The notes under the pieces are model-generated. The model did not search any database, was not told the DNA's origin, and worked only from the letters and a program-made list of their open reading frames with translations. DNA of 43,199 nucleotides from a virus. Location of the stretch: positions 1 to 43,199 of the IMG/VR virus record IMGVR_UViG_3300044835_000037; one strand, 5' to 3'. The translations under genes and the position numbers were made by a program. This document shows, in pieces, positions 12,948-20,386 of this stretch; within the stretch, counting starts at the first letter, position 1; each line of letters opens with the position of its first letter.

Positions 12948-13268
12948 GTGAACGACGTCACTTCCGAGGGCAATCGACTGATCAGCCAATGGTTGCGCTG
13001 CATCGATGACCATCGGCGCAAGCAGCAAGCGATGTGGGACGCGCAAAAGGATGTGAACGAGTCCGAGGCAGCGCTCATCAAATGGCTTGCGCCGCCGCAC
13101 GCAAAACCGGGCGAGAAGATCGCGGTATGGTTCGGCGATTCGCTGATCCAGGTGGAAATGGGATACGACGTTCCGCCAACTCAGGATGACGGGATCGGCA
13201 CGCGTGTACCCACGCGGGTGACCGTCCGCTCCCGCGGGAAGCACTTCGAAGAGTTGAAGGGCCCATGA
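12948..13268 (+). CDS. Hypothetical protein between DUF2303 and the ATPase
   Basis: 106 residues from a GTG start. A helical N-terminus (NRLISQWLRCIDDHRRKQQAMWDAQKDV) leads to a KWLAPPHAKPGEKIAVWFGDSLIQV segment and a beta-rich C-terminus. Its stop overlaps the ATPase start (ATGA), which fits a role as a small partner of that ATPase. The pattern of a helix pair followed by a strand-rich end recalls phage replication accessory proteins. No family is recognised. Confidence 0.55.
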   Translation: MNDVTSEGNRLISQWLRCIDDHRRKQQAMWDAQKDVNESEAALIKWLAPPHAKPGEKIAVWFGDSLIQVEMGYDVPPTQDDGIGTRVPTRVTVRSRGKHFEELKGP

Positions 13269-14956
13269 CCTTCAAGATCCCCGCCGGCGTCCTGGCCCAG
13301 CACGTCATCGCCCTCGGCAAGACCGGCGCTGGCAAGAGTTCGGCGATGCGGGTCCTCGTCGAAGGCCTGCTCGACGCCGACAAGCCGGTTTGCATCATCG
13401 ATCCGAAAGGCGATTGGTGGGGCATCAAGTCCTCGGCCGACGGCAAGAAGGCCGGCTATCCGATCGTCATTTTTGGCGGCGAGCATGCGGACGTCCCGAT
13501 CAATGCGCATTCCGGCGCCAGCATCGCGGAGCTGATCGCGACCGGCAATCGATCCTGTCTCATTGATCTCGGCGGCTGGATGGTGGGCGAGCGGACACGG
13601 TTTTTCATCGAATTCGCCTCAATGCTGTTCAAGCACACCCGCGGCGCGCGCCACCTGGTGATCGATGAGGTCCACAACTTCGCACCGCAGGGCAAGATCT
13701 TAGATCCCGACGCCGGCAAGATGCTGCACTGGACCAATCGCCTGGCGAGCGAGGGCCGCGGCAAGGGCATCACGATCATTGCCGCCTCCCAGCGGCCGCA
13801 GAAGGTGCACAAGGATTTCGTGACGAGCTGCGAGACGCTGATCGCGATGCGCGTCATCCACAAGCTCGACCGCGATTCGATTAAGGACTGGATCGACGGC
13901 TGTGCGGATCCGGCGAAGGGCAAGGAGGTGCTGGCGACACTCGCGCAGATGAAGCGCGGCGAGGCCTGGATCTGGTCGCCGGAGGTCGAGTACGGGCCCG
14001 AACGTATCGCCTTCCCGATGTTCAAGACCTACGACTCGTTCAAACCTCAGGCCCAGGATGTGAAGCCGCTCAAGGGCTGGGCGGACGTGGATCTCGACGA
14101 CGTCAAGACGAAGCTCGCCACGGTCGTCAGCGAGGCCCAGGCCAACGACCCAACAATCCTTAAGAAGCGGATCGCCGAGCTCGAGCGGCAGGCGAAGCAA
14201 GCGCCGGTGGAGAACGCCAATACGACGGAGCATCTGCGCGCCTCTTACGATAGGGGCTTCTCTATGGGGATCAACAAAGGCCGCGCGGAAATCGTCAATC
14301 GCTTGGAGGTCGCGTACGGCGAGCTCGACGCCTGGTTCGCGCGTCGACCGACAATGCCGATGTTTCCCGATATAGATACGCCTCGGCAGACAAAAGTCCC
14401 ACACACAGCCGCGCCGAAACCCGTTATTACCCCGGCAAAAACCCGGTTATTACCCGGTACAAAACCCCCACATGAGGGCAACGGCTCGACCGAAGTCGGC
14501 GCCGGCGGCAAGCGCCGGATCCTGGCCGCCCTCGCGCAGTACCCGGACGGGATGAACCAGCGAAAGCTCTCGATTCTGGTCGATATCGCGCCGAAGGGCG
14601 GGACCTGGCGCACCTACATGGCGGAGCTGCGCGGCAAGGGCTGGGTCGAGGGCGGCAAGGATCACATGCGGATCACGGGCGCCGGCCTGGGTGCGCTCGG
14701 CGATTGGGAGCCGCTGCCCACCGGCGACGAGCTCGTCCAGTACTGGCGCAACCGCCTGGGCGACAGCGGCAAGCGGGCGATCTTCGATGCGGTCGTTGAG
14801 GCCTATCCCGACTCGATCGACGTCGATCGAGTGTCTCAGATCACCGGCATCGCGCGCGCCGGCGGCACCTGGCGAACCTACATGGCCGAGCTGCGCGGGC
14901 TCGGTATCATCGAGGGCCGCGGCGATCTGCAGGCCGCGGCGGACCTTTTCTCATGA
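13265..14956 (+). CDS. HerA/FtsK-like ATPase with a duplicated winged-helix C-terminus
   Basis: 563 residues. The Walker A is GKTGAGKS at residues 18-25, IDPKGDWWG at 45-53 is typical of HerA/FtsK translocases, and Walker B is LVIDE at 131-135, followed by ASQRPQKVHKD. A helical middle (residues 290-370) follows. The C-terminal 150 residues hold two repeats of a winged-helix-like unit, both containing GGTWRTYMAELRG. HerA-type hexamers pump DNA and often pair with a NurA nuclease; none is visible here. In the recombination operon it may resect, load or move DNA for RecT. Several Pro-rich spacer residues lie at 375-410. Confidence 0.8.
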   Translation: MTFKIPAGVLAQHVIALGKTGAGKSSAMRVLVEGLLDADKPVCIIDPKGDWWGIKSSADGKKAGYPIVIFGGEHADVPINAHSGASIAELIATGNRSCLIDLGGWMVGERTRFFIEFASMLFKHTRGARHLVIDEVHNFAPQGKILDPDAGKMLHWTNRLASEGRGKGITIIAASQRPQKVHKDFVTSCETLIAMRVIHKLDRDSIKDWIDGCADPAKGKEVLATLAQMKRGEAWIWSPEVEYGPERIAFPMFKTYDSFKPQAQDVKPLKGWADVDLDDVKTKLATVVSEAQANDPTILKKRIAELERQAKQAPVENANTTEHLRASYDRGFSMGINKGRAEIVNRLEVAYGELDAWFARRPTMPMFPDIDTPRQTKVPHTAAPKPVITPAKTRLLPGTKPPHEGNGSTEVGAGGKRRILAALAQYPDGMNQRKLSILVDIAPKGGTWRTYMAELRGKGWVEGGKDHMRITGAGLGALGDWEPLPTGDELVQYWRNRLGDSGKRAIFDAVVEAYPDSIDVDRVSQITGIARAGGTWRTYMAELRGLGIIEGRGDLQAAADLFS

Positions 14957-15150
14957 GCATGCCGCACGTCTGCCGCTGCGCAATTTGTCATGGTCCGGTC
15001 GGAGGGATCGGAGATGCGTCCGGCGACGCGGCTGATCGAGAGCTCCTCGACCGGATCGAGGATCTCGAGGGCATCGTCGCGCGCAAATCAGCGCTCATCC
15101 ATCGACTCGTCGAGGAACTGCGGAAGCGCAACGAGGCGGCGAAGCCATGA
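14953..15150 (+). CDS. Small Cys-rich coiled-coil protein
   Basis: 65 residues, start overlapping the ATPase stop. C-R-C-x2-C near residues 8-13 is a small metal-binding knuckle and is followed by a heptad-like helix (ELLDRIEDLEGIVARKS ... VEELRKRN). First of the Cys-rich mini-gene array. No family is recognised. Confidence 0.6.
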   Translation: MSMPHVCRCAICHGPVGGIGDASGDAADRELLDRIEDLEGIVARKSALIHRLVEELRKRNEAAKP

Positions 15151-15401
15151 CAATCAAACAACCAGACCGCGCCCTGTCGCTCGAAATGAAGAAAATTATC
15201 AGCCGCGCGGAGCGCGATGCCGAGCGCGCGTACGGCGGCCGCTGCGGCATGGTCATCCTGTTCGTCCCGTTCGACGGGGAGGATTCGGAGCTGCAGTACA
15301 TCGCCAACGTCCAGCGCTCCGATGGCATCGACATGCTGCGGTCGCTGTTCAAACGGTGGAATATTCCGATCGAGGACGTGCCCGCGCACGAGAAGCAATG
15401 A
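15147..15401 (+). CDS. Small hypothetical protein
   Basis: 84 residues, coupled to both neighbours by four-base overlaps. It reads MKKIISRAERDAERAYGGRCG, then MVILFVPFDGEDSELQYIANV and SDGIDMLRSLFKRWN: an alpha-beta-alpha order. It is a common type of small phage protein (a helix, then two strands, then IDMLR). The function is not known. Confidence 0.6.
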   Translation: MTIKQPDRALSLEMKKIISRAERDAERAYGGRCGMVILFVPFDGEDSELQYIANVQRSDGIDMLRSLFKRWNIPIEDVPAHEKQ

Positions 15402-15652
15402 TTCCGGTGCAATTTCCCGAAGCCAACGCCGCGCTTGCCCGCGATCAGGAAGAGTATGAGCCGATCGCGATTTATGCATTCGGCGACGCCGAAGGCCGAG
15501 TCGCTTTCTGCTGCCGCTTGTCCGACGCGGAGATCGAAGAGATTCGAACCACGCGGACACTCTGGATCCAGCAGCTCACGTTCGGCCGGCGCTTTCAGCC
15601 GATTGCGCTCTCGACGTCGCGGCCTGACGATTTACCGGAGGTCTCCCCATGA
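15398..15652 (+). CDS. Small hypothetical protein
   Basis: 84 residues from ATG 15398, chosen by the ATGA overlap; a longer frame starting at 14990 runs in the shadow of two genes. The chain is acidic at first, then AIYAFGDAEGRVAFCCRLSDAEIEEIRTTRTLWIQQLTF. It has two neighbouring Cys. The family is not recognised. Confidence 0.55.
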   Translation: MIPVQFPEANAALARDQEEYEPIAIYAFGDAEGRVAFCCRLSDAEIEEIRTTRTLWIQQLTFGRRFQPIALSTSRPDDLPEVSP

Positions 15653-15918
15653 ACAAACCACCGGCGACCCGCCGGCGTCTCCCGGTTCCGCGCTTTATCG
15701 GCGCTAGCGTCATTGCGAGGCCGCCGGCGCCGATCATCGGCGAGCTGCTACGGCCTGACCACTATCTCGAGATCGGCCTGACGCCGGACGGGCGCGAGAT
15801 CGTCGTCAATTTCCCGGGCGATGCTTACACGCCGGCGCATCACACAATTTTTTCGCCCGCCCAGGCGCGCCACCTCGCGAAACTCCTCCTCCGCAAAGCC
15901 GATGAGTGCGCGCCATGA
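15649..15918 (+). CDS. Small hypothetical protein
   Basis: 89 residues. Basic Pro-rich start (PATRRRLPVPRF), then HYLEIGLTPDGREIVVNFPGD, two strands, and a helix PAQARHLAKLLLRKAD. The strand-strand-helix build resembles small phage proteins next to transcription or DNA genes, but nothing is assigned. The ribosome-binding site is GGAGG at 15639-15643. Confidence 0.55.
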   Translation: MNKPPATRRRLPVPRFIGASVIARPPAPIIGELLRPDHYLEIGLTPDGREIVVNFPGDAYTPAHHTIFSPAQARHLAKLLLRKADECAP

Positions 15919-16142
15919 GCCGCCGGCGCGTTCGTGGCGAGGCCTATCGCCGGCGTCGATTCGCTCGCCAATGGTCGAGCCCGGGGGCGAATGCGCCGAT
16001 CGGGTTCGGACCGGGCCACCTATTTATGCAAACGCCGGCCGTCCTGCTCGCCACCGCGTCGATCGACCGCATTGTGGAGCATGAGATCAGCCTGCTCAGC
16101 GCCGCCGGCGCTCTACCGTCCCCTGCTGAGACGAAGCCATGA
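15915..16142 (+). CDS. Small basic hypothetical protein
   Basis: 75 residues from ATG 15915 (ATGA overlap). A very Arg-rich N-terminus (SRRRVRGEAYRRRRFARQW) could bind nucleic acid. The second half has a helix (IDRIVEHEISLLSAAGAL). It ends with the gene-end sequence AGACGAAGCCATGA, similar to ends of other array genes. Confidence 0.5.
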   Translation: MSRRRVRGEAYRRRRFARQWSSPGANAPIGFGPGHLFMQTPAVLLATASIDRIVEHEISLLSAAGALPSPAETKP

Positions 16143-16312
16143 CCGACGTCGACAAGCTGGCCGCTGAGATTGTCCACGACAAGCCGCTGAACTACCGCGA
16201 GCGCGCGGAGAAGGCCGAGGCCGAGCTCGCCCTCTACAAGACGGCGCTCGATACGGCGAATGGGCTTCTGATCGTCTTCGTCAAAGCCGTGGCCGAGATC
16301 CTCAAGCCATGA
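16139..16312 (+). CDS. 57-residue coiled-coil-type protein
   Basis: From ATG 16139, overlapping both neighbours by four bases. The chain is a nearly continuous helix: VDKLAAEIVHDKPLNYRER, then AEKAEAELALYKTALDTANG and a hydrophobic LLIVFVKAVAEILK end, which may be membrane-associated. It is a typical short phage helical protein with no assigned function. Confidence 0.55.
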   Translation: MTDVDKLAAEIVHDKPLNYRERAEKAEAELALYKTALDTANGLLIVFVKAVAEILKP

Positions 16313-16542
16313 TTCAGGTCAACCGGCTCAACGGCAGGATTATCAAGCTCGAGCGTGAGCGGGACGAACTGGTGCGCGCGAACTTGAAGTTGCGAGATTT
16401 TCTGCTTCAGCGCGCGAATGCGTGTGAGCGATGCGGCGGGTCCGGCTCGATCAATCAATTGAAAGACAAAGCGCTGCCCTACTTGGGAACGACGCCTGTC
16501 CCATGTCCGGACTGTGCCGACCTCCGCAAGGTGCTCGACTAA
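16309..16542 (+). CDS. Small DnaJ-type zinc-finger protein
   Basis: 77 residues. A helix (RLNGRIIKLERERDELVRAN) is followed by CERCGGSGS (C-x2-C-G-x-G) and CPDC, a DnaJ central-domain-like Cys pair set that would bind one zinc. Such half-finger proteins are common in phage and may bind protein or nucleic acid. The start overlaps the previous stop (ATGA). Confidence 0.6.
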   Translation: MIQVNRLNGRIIKLERERDELVRANLKLRDFLLQRANACERCGGSGSINQLKDKALPYLGTTPVPCPDCADLRKVLD

Positions 16543-16874
16543 TGGATATGCCGGTCACGGTCGATTTCGTCAACGCCGTCGAGGCCTGTGCCGACGCCAT
16601 GCAAGATCTGGCCGCCGAGATGCGCAGACACGCGATGTTCGATTCCAATAACTCTGTCGGCAATATCCTGCGGTACAACGTCGAATTATCGGCTCAGCAG
16701 TGCGCGATGTTGCGCGACTGGGTCGGGCGGGCCCGGACTTTGCTCGATAGTTCCGGGGCGGTTCCCAACGAATGCTCAGCGGCGGAGGAAGTCTGCACTA
16801 ACTGCGGTGCGTACAAGCGCGGTGAGCTGCACATTTGCAATTACCCGGGGAATCGCTATCCGGGGATGCCATGA
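16542..16874 (+). CDS. Cys-rich hypothetical protein
   Basis: 110 residues from ATG 16542, set by the TAATG overlap. Helical body (NAVEACADAMQDLAAEMRRHA, then CAMLRDWVGRARTLLD), then VCTNCGAYKRGELHIC near the C-terminus, which gives a C-x2-C-x10-C order. The last ten residues are polar and Pro-rich. No family is recognised; part of the Cys-rich array. Confidence 0.55.
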   Translation: MDMPVTVDFVNAVEACADAMQDLAAEMRRHAMFDSNNSVGNILRYNVELSAQQCAMLRDWVGRARTLLDSSGAVPNECSAAEEVCTNCGAYKRGELHICNYPGNRYPGMP

Positions 16875-17191
16875 GCGAGCAACGATTGACGAAACGGCAG
16901 GCCGCAATTATCGGTGCCTTCACCGGTATTGGGTGTGGGCCGTTCGAGGACATTCATGAGTACATCGATTCGTTCCCGCAGTTCAAAGGGATCATGACGC
17001 ATCACTTCGCTAACCGGGCCGTCTGGAAAGATATCAAGGAGGCCGTGAAGCCTGATTTCTTGGCCATCGTTTACGAACGCCCAGAAACGCCGCCAGAGTC
17101 TCGACAGAGTTTCAAGGGCTGGACTACGGGTGTCTGCCTGAATTGCGGCAAGCACGCGCGCGAGCACAAGCTGCCGGACATGTGGTGCTAG
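16871..17191 (+). CDS. DUF7736-like protein with a C-terminal zinc site
   Basis: 106 residues. The pattern TKRQAAIIGAFTGIGCGPFEDIHEYIDS and FANRAVWKDIKEAVKPDFLAI is a compact helical domain seen in phages. CLNCGKHAREHKLPDMWC follows, in which two or three Cys and two His could hold zinc. The ATG overlaps the previous stop. Function unknown. Confidence 0.6.
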   Translation: MSEQRLTKRQAAIIGAFTGIGCGPFEDIHEYIDSFPQFKGIMTHHFANRAVWKDIKEAVKPDFLAIVYERPETPPESRQSFKGWTTGVCLNCGKHAREHKLPDMWC

Positions 17192-17196
17192 CGGCC

Positions 17197-17523
17197 GTGC
17201 CCATCAAACCTGAAAACCTCGCGCGCTATCCGAAGAACTGGAAAGAGATCCGGGCCGCGATTCTCTACCGCGACGGACACATGTGTCAGTGGCAGCGCTG
17301 CTTGCTGGCGAACGGGATGATCAATCCGCGCACCGGCTCCAAGGTCGTGCTGACTATCGCACACCTCGATCACACGCCGGAGAATTGTGAGCCGTCCAAC
17401 CTGATGACGATGTGTCAGCAACACCATTTGGCATATGACCAGGATCATCACCAGCAGACGGCCTACGCGACCAGGCGGCAAGGTCGGGCGATGGATATGT
17501 TTGAAGCGGAGGGAAAGTCATGA
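17197..17523 (+). CDS. HNH endonuclease
   Basis: 108 residues from the GTG at 17197 (other starts are possible; the ribosome-binding site is weak). After YPKNWKEIRAAILYRDGHMC comes LTIAHLDHTPENC, then the SNLMTMCQQHHLAYD core: the H-x-D-H, Asn and H-H residues of an HNH nuclease. Two Cys pairs could hold structural zinc. This free-standing HNH in the mini-gene array could be a homing-type nuclease or a recombination nuclease. It is one candidate for the nuclease missing beside RecT, though HNH enzymes are not processive exonucleases. Confidence 0.8.
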   Translation: MPIKPENLARYPKNWKEIRAAILYRDGHMCQWQRCLLANGMINPRTGSKVVLTIAHLDHTPENCEPSNLMTMCQQHHLAYDQDHHQQTAYATRRQGRAMDMFEAEGKS

Positions 17524-17699
17524 CGCCTGAGAAATTGGTGCTGTACGAAGTCAAAGACGAAATCGCCAAGTTGCCGCAAGACTCACAAATTCGCATCGAG
17601 GCGATTGCCCGCACGTTTCGTAACTGCTTGGAGCTCGACCCAGGTCACGCGGGCATGGCGCTGGCGCTGGTCGGTGCGGAAGAGGCCGCGAAGGCGTGA
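17520..17699 (+). CDS. 59-residue hypothetical protein
   Basis: Overlaps both neighbours by four bases. EKLVLYEVKDEIAKLPQDSQIRIEAIARTFRN is amphipathic helix, then a Leu/Ala-rich end (AGMALALVGAEEAA). This is a frequent small-protein type in phage early regions. No assigned function. Confidence 0.6.
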   Translation: MTPEKLVLYEVKDEIAKLPQDSQIRIEAIARTFRNCLELDPGHAGMALALVGAEEAAKA

Positions 17700-17896
17700 A
17701 CACTCGAGTCGGCCCCGATTTGCGCGAAATCCCCGATGAGGATGATTACGACGATGAGTGGGCGTGCACCTGGTGCGGCGGAGATGGTGTCACGGATGGC
17801 CTCGATCCACTGGAGGACGACTGCGACGAATGGGGCGTCGGTCGCTGCTCGGCCTGCGGCGGTACCGGGCTTCGCGAACATCAAACCATTTTCTAA
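17696..17896 (+). CDS. Small DnaJ-type double CxxCxGxG zinc protein
   Basis: 66 residues from a GTG that overlaps the previous stop. CTWCGGDG and CSACGGTG are two C-x2-C-x-G-x-G units separated by an acidic stretch (DPLEDDCDEWG). This is the DnaJ central-domain pattern, enough for one zinc. The N-terminus is also very acidic (EIPDEDDYDDEWA). Part of the Cys-rich array. Confidence 0.65.
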   Translation: MNTRVGPDLREIPDEDDYDDEWACTWCGGDGVTDGLDPLEDDCDEWGVGRCSACGGTGLREHQTIF

Positions 17897-17905
17897 GGAG
17901 AACCA

Positions 17906-18154
17906 ATGAAGATTCAAATCGAGTCGACGAGCAAGGTGGTGACGTTCGAGATCGGAAACGCTCAAGTGCCGGCCCGCATCTGGGAAGGCGCAACCGAGGA
18001 CGGAATACCGGTGCATTGCTATATCACGCGCATTTGCCCGTCGATCCCGGAACCGCTGCCCAAGGATATCGAGGCGAAGTTCGCCAAGGAGTTGCTCGAG
18101 CAGACCCCGCCGAGCGACGCGATTCGGTCGATTCCGCTGCGCATGATTCTCTAG
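17906..18154 (+). CDS. Hypothetical protein
   Basis: 82 residues, preceded by AAGGAG at 17895-17900. Strand-rich start (MKIQIESTSKVVTFEIG), then a VPARIWEGATEDGIPVHCYI core and a helix (EAKFAKELLEQT). Phages often carry such a small beta-type protein near DUF551 genes. It is one of the few genes here that has its own ribosome-binding site rather than an overlap. Confidence 0.6.
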   Translation: MKIQIESTSKVVTFEIGNAQVPARIWEGATEDGIPVHCYITRICPSIPEPLPKDIEAKFAKELLEQTPPSDAIRSIPLRMIL

Positions 18155-18158
18155 CAGC

Positions 18159-18845
18159 ATGACCAATCTCGACATTTTCAATCCGACGAAGGTTCGAGGA
18201 CTGTTCGAGGCGCTGACCACAGAACGGGACAAATTGGCCGACACGCTATTTGCCGCCCAGTCGGCGCTGCTGACGGAAGGCATGCGGGCGGACACGCTCG
18301 CCGCCAAAGTTGCGAGCATGGATGGCGAACTGAATCAGGCGGCGGACGAATCGGCCATCAAGGCGGCCCGCATTGAGATGCTTGAAGCTGAGCTTGCCCA
18401 CTGGAAGGACTGCCATGGTGTGACCGGTGATCATTTGGTTGTGGCAAAGAGGCGCATCGCGACGCTTGAGGCTGCGCTACCGCACGTTCTGGATTTTCGC
18501 TTGGAATCCGTGTTCGACGCGAAGGGCACCTACACGCAAGCGAAGGCGGATGAATGGTCGAAGCGTCTGGCCGATTTTGCCGCCGCTCTCCCACCCCGCA
18601 CCGGAGGCGAAATGAGCGAATGGCAACCGATAGATACCGCGCCCGCGTTGGTCGAAGGACTGTTCTACATCCGCCCGCGCAAGGCGGAGGAGCAATGGGT
18701 TATTGACGGTGAAAAGCCGGTGGACTTGAGGGAGCCGCCACGGATTGTATTTGGCAGGAATCGCGCTGCGTGGTCTAGCCTTTGGATCGCAACGCACTGG
18801 ATGCCGTTACCCGCACCACCTGTCGATGGAGAGGTGAAGCCGTGA
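18159..18845 (+). CDS. Coiled-coil protein fused to a DUF551-like domain
   Basis: 228 residues. Residues 1-145 are a long heptad-type helix (ERDKLADTLFAAQSALL ... LEAELAHWKDCHG). From about residue 150 a DUF551-like domain begins: MSEWQPIDTAPALVEGLFYI to IATHWMPLPAPP. DUF551 is usually a separate small protein, and the internal MSEWQPIDT (ATG 18612) looks like its normal start, so this may be a gene fusion or an internal start may give both products. A DUF551-like paralogue lies beyond attP (23127-23504). Confidence 0.6.
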   Translation: MTNLDIFNPTKVRGLFEALTTERDKLADTLFAAQSALLTEGMRADTLAAKVASMDGELNQAADESAIKAARIEMLEAELAHWKDCHGVTGDHLVVAKRRIATLEAALPHVLDFRLESVFDAKGTYTQAKADEWSKRLADFAAALPPRTGGEMSEWQPIDTAPALVEGLFYIRPRKAEEQWVIDGEKPVDLREPPRIVFGRNRAAWSSLWIATHWMPLPAPPVDGEVKP

Positions 18846-19255
18846 GCGATCCGATCCGCTTAAGCGTTGGGCAAATCTACGATCAGTACGCCAGGTCAAT
18901 TTTGGACAAGAAGGACCTGTTCGTCGATGCGCCTTCGTACGATGCGCTCGCCGCCAGTCTTAACGCCGCCCTGCAGGATCGCAACGACGAATGTCGATTG
19001 CGTCAGGGAGCCGAGAAGCGCTACGCAGAAGGATTTGACCGCATCGTAACGCTCGCCGCTGATCGTGACTCGCATCAGCGCGAAGCCATTCGACTGCTGA
19101 CCCGCATCCGCGACCTGGAGGCGGCACTGCGCAAATACGGCGGCCACAGGGTTATCTGCGCTTACGTGGATCGCGAGGCGCCGTGTGATTGCGGTTGGGA
19201 AGTCGCCCTGAGCGGGGCGAGGACAGCTACCGACACGGAGGGTGTCGAACCATGA
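18842..19255 (+). CDS. Coiled-coil hypothetical protein
   Basis: 137 residues from the GTG that overlaps the previous stop. A first domain (VGQIYDQYARSILDKKDLFV) is followed by YDALAASLNAALQDRNDECRL, an extended helix to residue 100, and a short Cys/Asp end (APCDCGWEVAL). The end is the GGAGGGTGTCGAACCATGA type of array junction. It has no known family. Confidence 0.55.
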   Translation: MSDPIRLSVGQIYDQYARSILDKKDLFVDAPSYDALAASLNAALQDRNDECRLRQGAEKRYAEGFDRIVTLAADRDSHQREAIRLLTRIRDLEAALRKYGGHRVICAYVDREAPCDCGWEVALSGARTATDTEGVEP

Positions 19256-19524
19256 CAGAGATGTGCAGCGTTTGCCGTCGGTCGAAAGGCGATCACTTCG
19301 TCGCAGTTGGCGGCCGCCTTGCGTGCCCGCCCATCCGAACGTATTTCACACCGTGCAAGCACGAGCGACGGCAGGGAACCGCAGTTATTAGCGTAGACGG
19401 TACGGGTTGGAGCGACACGACATGTTCGGATTGCGGACAGCGAATAGTAATGGGCTCGCCGCCAGGTCATCAAGCCGATGGAGAAGCAGCCACCGGCCCA
19501 GCTAACGCAAAGGGGAAGCCGTGA
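19252..19524 (+). CDS. Zinc-ribbon-type small protein with repeated gene end
   Basis: 90 residues from ATG 19252. CSVCRRSKGDHFV near the start and TCSDCGQRIVMG near residue 65 make a two-Cys-pair ribbon. The last 12 residues (TGPANAKGKP) come from the repeated gene end, whose DNA form GCTAACGCAAAGG..GGAAG holds the Shine-Dalgarno sequence for the next gene. Confidence 0.6.
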   Translation: MTEMCSVCRRSKGDHFVAVGGRLACPPIRTYFTPCKHERRQGTAVISVDGTGWSDTTCSDCGQRIVMGSPPGHQADGEAATGPANAKGKP

Positions 19525-19721
19525 CCGAGATTGACGAAGTACGCTGCCAGCGCGACGTGGCGCGGGCCGACAATATCCGGCTGCGCCGCGAGTGCGAGCG
19601 GCTGAAAGAGTTGCTCCATTACGCGCAAGCCGCGATTGATGGGGAGTACCAACTGCGGGTAAAGCCAGCCACCGGGACAGCTAACGCAAAGGGAGAGGGG
19701 AAGCATGGGCCAGGACGTTGA
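19521..19721 (+). CDS. Small coiled-coil protein with repeated gene end
   Basis: 66 residues, GTG start overlapping the previous stop. The helical body (VARADNIRLRRECERLKELLHYAQAAID) is a coiled coil. The tail PATGTANAKGEGK is the array's shared C-terminal tail. The frame runs 17 bases into the next gene. Confidence 0.5.
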   Translation: MTEIDEVRCQRDVARADNIRLRRECERLKELLHYAQAAIDGEYQLRVKPATGTANAKGEGKHGPGR

Positions 19722-19923
19722 ACTGTGGAGGCGCGAACTGCGCAAAGCCGGCTGGTCTGCAATTCGTCATGACGTTTGGAAGGCCCCCTGCGGCTGTCTA
19801 TACCGAGGTCCATGGCGAGCCTGGGTCACGATGCTTGAAATGAAAGCCAATATGATTTTGGGAGTCCTTCCGCACGTTCACGCAGCCAGCGGGCCGGCGA
19901 TGACGGGGGAGACGAGGCCGTGA
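19705..19923 (+). CDS. Small hypothetical protein
   Basis: 72 residues. Its ATG follows the repeat GGGAGAGGGGAAGC, an excellent ribosome-binding site. WRRELRKAGWSAIRHDVWKAPCGCLYRGPWRAW is followed by a hydrophobic helix and an ASGPAMTGETRP tail. The C-G-C knuckle with Trp residues is the notable core. The tail is shared, nearly exactly, with the gene at 20421-20636. Confidence 0.55.
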   Translation: MGQDVELWRRELRKAGWSAIRHDVWKAPCGCLYRGPWRAWVTMLEMKANMILGVLPHVHAASGPAMTGETRP

Positions 19924-20300
19924 GTATGCCGCACCACCAATGCCAGTGCCGAATCTGCGGACGATTTGCTTACGATATGTATGCCCCAATGGACGCGCCG
20001 ATCCGCGCGAGGGAGGCCCGTGAGCAGGCAGAACATGAGGCCGCGATGGCGGCGTACCAAACGCCTGAATTTAAGGCAGCGCTCACGAAGATTTGCCTGG
20101 AGGCTATGCGTGCAGCCGCCCTGAGCGCACCGGGGACGGCTGCGGGAACGAAAGATGATCCTAACGCACCGTTCCGCTGGATCTGCATCCATTGCACGAC
20201 GGTCAACGCGGTGGATATTGATGTGTGCGTAGGCTGCAGAAAGCCTCGAACCCTAGCCAGCGTGGCGACGCCGGCTGACGCAAAGGGAGAGGGGAAGTGA
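19920..20300 (+). CDS. Zinc protein with a RanBP2-type finger and a Cys knuckle
   Basis: 126 residues from a GTG overlapping the previous stop. The N-terminus has C-Q-C-R-I-C-G. Residues about 40-60 are helical. Near residue 85 the chain WICIHCTTVNAVDIDVCVGC fits W-x-C-x2-C-x3-N-x6-C-x2-C, the zinc-finger pattern of RanBP2-type (NZF) domains, known for protein or single-stranded RNA binding. The C-terminus is the shared tail TPADAKGEGK. An NZF-type finger in a phage early gene is unusual. Confidence 0.6.
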   Translation: MSMPHHQCQCRICGRFAYDMYAPMDAPIRAREAREQAEHEAAMAAYQTPEFKAALTKICLEAMRAAALSAPGTAAGTKDDPNAPFRWICIHCTTVNAVDIDVCVGCRKPRTLASVATPADAKGEGK

Positions 20301-20386
20301 TCCGCGCACATATATTTGCGGCGCTAATGACGTTGCTTTCTATGGCTTTCCTGATTCTCTTGACCTTGGCGATACTGCGATCATGA
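20297..20386 (+). CDS. 29-residue membrane peptide
   Basis: GTG at 20297 overlaps the previous stop (GTGA). The product is almost all hydrophobic (FAALMTLLSMAFLILLTLAI), one membrane span with short polar ends. Small single-span peptides of this type are common in phage early operons and hard to assign. The Shine-Dalgarno sequence is the repeat GGGAGAGGGG. Confidence 0.45.
   Translation: MIRAHIFAALMTLLSMAFLILLTLAILRS

Noticed and set aside
12150-13244. A 364-codon minus-strand frame opposite DUF2303
   Set aside because: Shadow frame in high-GC DNA; runs across two plus-strand genes and ends in the next.
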